This document shows, piece by piece, positions 1 to 3,855 of a stretch of 5,421 nt of DNA. The translations under genes were made by a program, and so were the position numbers. Under the pieces are notes generated by a model. That model did not search any database, was not told the origin of the DNA, and saw only the letters and a program-made list of their open reading frames with translations. The DNA lies in NCBI GenBank assembly GCA_018671205.1, contig JABHIC010000264.1:1-5421 (forward strand), in the 5' to 3' direction. Source of the DNA: Gammaproteobacteria bacterium (GTDB taxonomy: Bacteria > Pseudomonadota > Gammaproteobacteria > GCF-002020875). Each line of letters opens with the position of its first letter. Within the stretch, counting starts at the first letter, position 1.

Positions 1-1308
1 CCCGGCCTCCTGGTTTTAACCCGCTCGGAGCACCCCATTTCACGCGCTAACATGAGCCGGAATGCAGTTAAGGTATTAAATCGTATCCACCAGGGAGATT
101 ATGAAGCCTATCTGGTGGGAGGCGGTGTACGTGACTTAATGCTGGGACGGGAACCCAAAGACTTTGATGTGGCAACGAATGCGACCCCGGAAGAGATGAA
201 GGCACTATTTAGAAATTGCCGTTTGATTGGACGGCGTTTTCGCCTGGCGCATGTCCATTTTGGGCGAGAGATCATCGAAGTGGCCACTTTTCGCTCTGGT
301 CAGGATAAGACGGAGTCAACTGCGGTGCAGAGTGAACAGGGGATGATTCTGCGAGATAACGAGTACGGTACGCTGGAGGAAGATGCCTGGCGTAGGGACT
401 TTACCATCAATGCGCTCTACTACAATATTGCAGACTTCTCGGTGGTGGATTACACCGGTGGGGTAGAGGATCTGGAGAAGGGGCAGATCCGAATGATTGG
501 GGGGGCTGAACAGCGCTATCACGAGGATCCGGTGCGGATGCTGCGGGCTGTACGCTTTGCAGTGAAGCTCGGTTTTACGATTGAGCAGAAGACAGAGCAG
601 CCTATTTTTGAACTGGGCCATCTGCTGGAGCAGATTCCTCAGGCACGCCTGTATGAGGAGTTTCTGAAGATGTTCCAGTCGGGGCAGGCACTGGATATGT
701 TTGAGCGGCTGCGCCACTACCACCTGTTCTGTTATCTCTTCCCGATGACGGATCGCATGCTCGATCAAGAGGAGGGATTCCCTCATAATTTCCTGATTCG
801 TGCGTTAGAAAATACAGATTCTCGAGTGGCTGAGGGTAAACCGATAACCCCCGCTTTTCTGATTGCAGCACTGTTATGGGAGGGGGTTCGCCAGCGAGCG
901 GATGTCTCTCATTCATGGAATAGTGAGGATGGGGTGTTGTTGCCAGAGAATGTGCGCCTGCACCATGCGGGTCGGGCTATTTTGAGAGAGCAACGCAAAA
1001 GCCTGTCGATGCCAAAGCGGTTTGCGATTATGGCGCAGGAGATCTGGGAACTTCAGCCCCGTTTTCTACGGCGTGGTGGGCGGCAACCGCATCGGTTTAT
1101 GGAGCACCCCCGTTTTCGTGCGGCCTATGATTTCCTGCTGTTGCGAGCCGAAGTCGGGGAGAGTGATATGGTATTGGCGGAGTGGTGGACCGAGTTTCAG
1201 AAGGTCAATCCGAGTGAGCGTGATCAGATGTCTAATGAGGGGCATGAAGGGAAAAAACCGCGTAGACGAAGAAGGCGCAAAAAGAAGCCTGCGAGTCCCG
1301 CTGAGTAA
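1..1308 (+). CDS. pcnB: Poly(A) polymerase I (5'-truncated by window edge)
   Basis: PcnB adds 3' poly(A) tails to RNAs and so promotes their decay. The reading frame is open from base 1. The codons before the first ATG (52) encode an RSEHPISR stretch resembling the E. coli segment just before its 'ISENALKV' region, so Met at 52 is internal and the true start lies to the left. Counting from that Met, the nucleotidyltransferase signature GGGVRD is at 23-28 with the metal-binding Asp pair DFD at 37-39. RRFRLAHV follows at 61-68, WRRDFTINAL at 113-122 and EDPVRMLRAVRFA at 158-170. These are typical of the bacterial PcnB/CCA-adding superfamily, and the long RRFRLAHV form plus the C-terminal region favour PcnB over a CCA enzyme. 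The protein ends in a strongly basic tail (KKPRRRRRRKKKPASPAE), as in E. coli PcnB, probably for RNA contact. The 435 visible residues suggest only a short missing N-terminus. The TAA stop overlaps the folK start by one base. Confidence 0.96.
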   Translation, partial: PGLLVLTRSEHPISRANMSRNAVKVLNRIHQGDYEAYLVGGGVRDLMLGREPKDFDVATNATPEEMKALFRNCRLIGRRFRLAHVHFGREIIEVATFRSGQDKTESTAVQSEQGMILRDNEYGTLEEDAWRRDFTINALYYNIADFSVVDYTGGVEDLEKGQIRMIGGAEQRYHEDPVRMLRAVRFAVKLGFTIEQKTEQPIFELGHLLEQIPQARLYEEFLKMFQSGQALDMFERLRHYHLFCYLFPMTDRMLDQEEGFPHNFLIRALENTDSRVAEGKPITPAFLIAALLWEGVRQRADVSHSWNSEDGVLLPENVRLHHAGRAILREQRKSLSMPKRFAIMAQEIWELQPRFLRRGGRQPHRFMEHPRFRAAYDFLLLRAEVGESDMVLAEWWTEFQKVNPSERDQMSNEGHEGKKPRRRRRRKKKPASPAE

Positions 1309-1790
1309 TGCATGCTTATGTTGGGTTAGGGAGTAATCTTGATCATCCGGTAGGACAGGTCAGAACGGCGTTAGCCGCTCTGGAAGAGGTTCCTGACACG
1401 ACCCTTTTGGCAACCTCGTCTCTCTATCAGAGCCCACCAATGGGGCCGCAGGATCAGCCCGACTATATTAATGCGGTTGCGAAGATCGATAGTCAGCTGG
1501 AGCCGCTGCAACTGTTGCAACAGCTCCAGCAGATTGAGCAACAGCAGGGGCGGGTCAGAAAGCGCCACTGGGGAGAGCGGACCATTGACCTTGATCTGCT
1601 GCTCTATGGGGATGAAGTTATCGACCATCCGCAACTGCAGCTGCCGCATCCGGGGATAGCAGAGCGTGTTTTTGTGCTGCTGCCGCTGGCAGAGTTGAGC
1701 GGCAAGGGGCTGCAGCTTCCGGGGATGGGGCCATTGGGAAAGTGGCTGAAGCAGTGTGACTGCAGTGAGATTGTGAAGGTAGAGGAATGA
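1308..1790 (+). CDS. folK: 2-amino-4-hydroxy-6-hydroxymethyldihydropteridine pyrophosphokinase (HPPK)
   Basis: FolK transfers pyrophosphate from ATP to 6-hydroxymethyl-7,8-dihydropterin, the step before dihydropteroate synthase in cytosolic folate synthesis. The 160-residue protein matches the usual length of a single-domain HPPK. It opens with MHAYVGLGSNL, the first beta strand and GSNL motif. PDYINAV (51-57) corresponds to the pterin-binding Tyr/Asn segment. The signature RKRHWGERTIDLDLLL (84-99) contains Trp88, Arg91 and the Mg-binding pair Asp94/Asp96, and LPHPGI supplies the conserved His114. The central helix (about 69-80) is unusually rich in glutamine. The ATG lies in a TAATG overlap with the pcnB stop. 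An in-frame TGA at 1302-1304 rules out any earlier start. No good Shine-Dalgarno is visible, so reinitiation by ribosomes finishing pcnB is likely. The gene's end overlaps panB by 4 bases (ATGA). Confidence 0.97.
   Translation: MHAYVGLGSNLDHPVGQVRTALAALEEVPDTTLLATSSLYQSPPMGPQDQPDYINAVAKIDSQLEPLQLLQQLQQIEQQQGRVRKRHWGERTIDLDLLLYGDEVIDHPQLQLPHPGIAERVFVLLPLAELSGKGLQLPGMGPLGKWLKQCDCSEIVKVEE
1776..1790 (+). promoter_or_regulatory. panB ribosome site and ATGA coupling junction
   Basis: AAGG (1776-1779) lies 7 bases before the panB ATG (1787-1789), which shares ATGA with the folK stop TGA (1788-1790). This is the clearest ribosome-binding signal among the internal junctions of the cluster and supports the panB start chosen here. 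A second AGAGGA at 1781-1786 touches the start codon and is too close to serve. Confidence 0.45.
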
Positions 1791-2596
1791 GTGAATCAAA
1801 AAATCGAGTTACGGTCTCCACATTAATGGAGATGAAGCAGCGTCAGCAGAAGATTACGGTGCTGACCGCCTATGACTTCAGTTTTGCACAACAGATTGAC
1901 CATGCGGGTGTTGATGTGGTGTTGGTAGGAGACTCGCTGGGGATGGTGGTGCAGGGGAGAGAGACCACAATACCAGTAACCCTAGAGGAGATGGTCTACC
2001 ACGCACAGCTGGTAGAGCGTGGACTAAAACGTTCTCTGTTGCTGGTTGATCTCCCTTTTATGAGTTACTCCACCACAGATCAGGCACTCCGTAGCGCGGG
2101 GCGATTGATGAAGGAGGGGGGCGCACAGATGGTGAAACTGGAGGGGGGCGCGGATCAGGTGGAGACGGTTGCTCTATTGGTGAGCCGGAATATCCCCGTC
2201 GCTGCCCATCTCGGACTGCAACCCCAATCGGTACATCGACTGGGAGGGTACCCTGTTCAGGGACGTCAACAGGAGGCAGCGCAACAGATGGTTGCTGATG
2301 CGTTGGCACTGGAGCAGGCAGGAGCCTCGTTGCTGGTACTGGAGTGCGTGCCTGCGGTGCTGGCTGCCGAGATTACTGCGGCGCTGAAGATTCCGGTAAT
2401 CGGTATCGGTGCGGGGCGGCAGTGTGATGGACAGGTGTTGGTACTGTACGACCTGTTAGGGATCACAGTGGGGAAGGTCCCCCGTTTTGTGAAGAACTTT
2501 ATGGAGGAGAGTGGTGGGATCGCAGAGGCGCTCACGGCTTATGTCGAAGCGGTGCGTGAGGGGACCTTTCCCGCACAGCAACACACTTTCGTCTGA
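1787..2596 (+). CDS. panB: 3-methyl-2-oxobutanoate hydroxymethyltransferase (ketopantoate hydroxymethyltransferase)
   Basis: PanB transfers a hydroxymethyl group from 5,10-methylene-tetrahydrofolate to alpha-ketoisovalerate to give ketopantoate, the first committed step of pantothenate synthesis. The 269-residue protein is close to the E. coli length (264) and reads as one TIM-barrel domain. Visible family motifs are LTAYD (26-30), VGDSLGM with metal-binding Asp49 (47-53), LLVDLPFMSY with Asp88 (85-94), and VKLEGG with Glu119 (116-121). GLQPQSVHRLGGYPVQGR follows at 143-160, LVLECVP with the probable catalytic Glu186 (183-189), and IPVIGIGAG (202-210). All expected active-site residues are present. 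The ATG sits inside the ATGA overlap with folK, a purine-rich AAGG at 1776-1779 is a plausible ribosome site, and the N-terminal length fits the family. panC begins 2 bases after its stop. Confidence 0.98.
   Translation: MSESKNRVTVSTLMEMKQRQQKITVLTAYDFSFAQQIDHAGVDVVLVGDSLGMVVQGRETTIPVTLEEMVYHAQLVERGLKRSLLLVDLPFMSYSTTDQALRSAGRLMKEGGAQMVKLEGGADQVETVALLVSRNIPVAAHLGLQPQSVHRLGGYPVQGRQQEAAQQMVADALALEQAGASLLVLECVPAVLAAEITAALKIPVIGIGAGRQCDGQVLVLYDLLGITVGKVPRFVKNFMEESGGIAEALTAYVEAVREGTFPAQQHTFV
2113..2151 (+). repeat. 12-bp direct repeat with G6 tracts inside panB
   Basis: GGAGGGGGGCGC occurs at 2113-2124 and again at 2140-2151, a period of 27 bases (nine codons). Both copies encode Glu-Gly-Gly-Ala. 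The second belongs to the conserved metal-binding LEGG segment of PanB. The repeat is therefore explained by coding sequence, but it is exact at the DNA level. Confidence 0.7.
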
Positions 2597-2598
2597 AG

Positions 2599-3462
2599 AT
2601 GGAGCAGCTGGATCAAATCAGGGCGCTGAGAGACCGTCTTGTGACTTTACGCCGCAGAGGTGGGCGGATCGCCTTTGTTCCCACCATGGGGAATCTGCAT
2701 CGAGGGCATATTGAGCTGGTGAGACAGGCAGCCGCCTTGGCAGAGCATGTTGTGGTCTCCATCTATGTCAACCCCACTCAATTTGGTGAGGGAGAGGATC
2801 TTGCCGCCTACCCTCGTACCCTGCAGCAGGATCGAGAGAAGCTGGAGCAGGAGGGGGTGGCTCTTCTTTTTACCCCAAATGATGGGGAGATCTATCCCCC
2901 GCAGAGGGAGGGGACGGGGGATCAACAGGTTCGGGTTGAGGTAGCGGGACTCTCTGAGTTACTCTGTGGTGCCTCACGTCCGGGACACTTTACTGGCGTG
3001 GCCTCCGTGGTATCAAAACTATTCAATATTGTGCAGCCGGATATTGCACTGTTTGGGGAGAAAGATTTCCAGCAGTTACTGGTGATTCGACAGCTGGTTG
3101 AACAGCTCAATTTTCCCATTGAGGTGGTTGGGGTTCCCACCTACAGAGAGAAGGATGGGTTGGCAATGAGCTCCCGGAATGGCTATCTCACTCCGCAGCA
3201 GCGAGAGCAGGCACCACGGCTCTATCACACCCTGCAGTGGGTGAAGGGGCAGTTAGTTGCCGGGCGTAGAGACTTTGAGAGCATTGAACAAGAGGCCAGA
3301 GAGCCGTTAGAGATGGAGGGGTTCAGGCTGGATTATCTGCTGATTCGACATCCCGCTACACTCCAGCCTATTGAGACCGCAGGGCAGAAATGGGTTGTTT
3401 TGGTTGCGGCATGGCTGGGAAATACACGACTGATTGATAATTATCAGGTAAATCTGAGATAA
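2599..3462 (+). CDS. panC: Pantoate--beta-alanine ligase (pantothenate synthetase)
   Basis: PanC condenses pantoate with beta-alanine using ATP, through a pantoyl-adenylate intermediate, to form pantothenate in the cytosol. The 287-residue protein has the family's nucleotidyltransferase fold landmarks. VPTMGNLHRGH (27-37) carries the HIGH-like His34/His37, VNPTQF (57-62) lies in the pantoate region, and GASRPGHF is at 124-131. LFGEKDFQQL (151-160) follows, then the KMSKS-like MSSRN (190-194) and the C-terminal AAWLGNTRLIDN (270-281). The distance from the start Met to VPTMG equals that in E. coli PanC, which supports the start at 2599. No convincing Shine-Dalgarno precedes this ATG, and only 2 bases separate it from the panB stop, so coupled translation is likely. 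The gene ends with tandem stops TAATAG (3460-3465). Confidence 0.98.
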   Translation: MEQLDQIRALRDRLVTLRRRGGRIAFVPTMGNLHRGHIELVRQAAALAEHVVVSIYVNPTQFGEGEDLAAYPRTLQQDREKLEQEGVALLFTPNDGEIYPPQREGTGDQQVRVEVAGLSELLCGASRPGHFTGVASVVSKLFNIVQPDIALFGEKDFQQLLVIRQLVEQLNFPIEVVGVPTYREKDGLAMSSRNGYLTPQQREQAPRLYHTLQWVKGQLVAGRRDFESIEQEAREPLEMEGFRLDYLLIRHPATLQPIETAGQKWVVLVAAWLGNTRLIDNYQVNLR

Positions 3463-3463
3463 T
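3434..3463 (+). promoter_or_regulatory. Candidate sigma70-like promoter for panD
   Basis: TTGATA (3434-3439) and GATAAT (3458-3463) each match five of six bases of the sigma70 -35 and -10 consensus and are 18 bases apart. A start site about 7 bases beyond the -10 would fall at or next to the A of the panD ATG (3470), giving a leaderless or near-leaderless transcript. The -35 part also encodes the conserved Ile-Asp-Asn of PanC, so chance resemblance is quite possible. Confidence 0.3.
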
Positions 3464-3469
3464 AGTGTA

Positions 3470-3850
3470 ATGCGTATCACACTGCTGAAGACAAAACTGC
3501 ATCGTGCAACCGTTACCCACTCCGAATTGGAGTATGAGGGGTCATGTGCGATTGATGGCACTCTGCTGGATGCCTCGGGCATTATGGAGTATGAGCAGAT
3601 CCATATCTACAACGTGGACAATGGTGAGCGTTTCGTCACCTATGCGATCCGTGCCGAGGATCACTCTGGGGTCATCTCGGTCAATGGGGCCGCTGCACAT
3701 AAAGCAGATCCAGGTGACCGGATCATTATCTGTGCCTATGGATCACTGGACCGAGCCGAGGCCAAGCGTTTTAAACCACGTCTGATCTACCTTAATGAGG
3801 ATAACCGAATTAAGCGTACCGCCCATACTATTCCTGTACAGGCGGCCTGA
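3470..3850 (+). CDS. panD: Aspartate 1-decarboxylase, pyruvoyl-dependent proenzyme
   Basis: PanD decarboxylates L-aspartate to beta-alanine, the second substrate of PanC. It is made as a proenzyme that cleaves itself between Gly24 and Ser25, turning Ser25 into the catalytic pyruvoyl group. The 126-residue protein matches the usual length. YEGSCAID (22-29) places the cleavage site exactly at 24/25 as in E. coli. Lys9 and His11 (KLHR), Arg54, Thr57 and Tyr58 (NGERFVTYAI) and Asn72 (SVNGAAAH) are all present, so the enzyme should be active. The protein ends in KRTAHTIPVQAA, close to the E. coli terminus. It starts 7 bases after panC with only a weak GAGA purine motif upstream. A promoter-like element overlaps the end of panC. 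Processing in E. coli is helped by PanZ (PanM); no such gene is in this window. It converges with menD, with 3 bases between stops. Confidence 0.98.
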   Translation: MRITLLKTKLHRATVTHSELEYEGSCAIDGTLLDASGIMEYEQIHIYNVDNGERFVTYAIRAEDHSGVISVNGAAAHKADPGDRIIICAYGSLDRAEAKRFKPRLIYLNEDNRIKRTAHTIPVQAA

Positions 3851-3855
3851 TTTTT
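3839..3855 (+). terminator. Weak candidate terminator at the end of panD
   Basis: CAGG (3839-3842) pairs with CCTG (3846-3849) across a 3-base loop, followed by A and five T (3851-3855). The arrangement resembles a Rho-independent terminator for the plus-strand cluster, but the 4-bp stem is short. It overlaps the last codons of panD and reaches into the menD stop codon. Confidence 0.25.

Larger units (their letters stand above)
1..3850 (+). other. Probable co-transcribed pcnB-folK-panB-panC-panD cluster
   Basis: Five same-strand genes follow one another with junctions of -1, -4, +2 and +7 bases. No room exists for a terminator between them. The first promoter must lie left of the window. Co-transcription is inferred from spacing, not observed; an additional promoter may exist before panD. 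Confidence 0.75.

Noticed and set aside
499..505. G7 run in pcnB as a frameshift or sequencing error
   Set aside because: PcnB motifs continue in the same frame on both sides, so the length is correct as given.
316..786. Long open frame on the minus strand inside pcnB
   Set aside because: It lies entirely opposite a well-conserved pcnB coding region and its translation shows no recognisable motif; it is a shadow frame.
1249..1257. GGGAAAAAAC as a possible programmed frameshift site in pcnB
   Set aside because: The codon phase is GGG-AAA-AAA-CCG, which does not fit the X-XXY-YYZ phase needed for a standard -1 shift, and the zero frame already gives the normal basic PcnB tail.
1..1308. pcnB product as a CCA-adding tRNA nucleotidyltransferase
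   Set aside because: The RRFRLAHV and PKDFDVATNATPEE segments, basic C-terminal tail and folK neighbour all match PcnB rather than Cca.
1022..1336. Second plus-strand frame spanning the pcnB end and folK start
   Set aside because: It overlaps two confidently identified genes in another frame and its Arg-rich product looks like a frame-shifted reading of pcnB.
2058..2309. Minus-strand frame inside panB
   Set aside because: Its proline-rich translation is the complement of G-rich panB codons; no start signal or family motif.
3833..3842. Perfect palindrome CCTGTACAGG near the panD end as an operator
   Set aside because: It encodes the conserved Pro-Val-Gln end of PanD and sits at a gene end far from any start; a 10-bp palindrome is easily coincidental.
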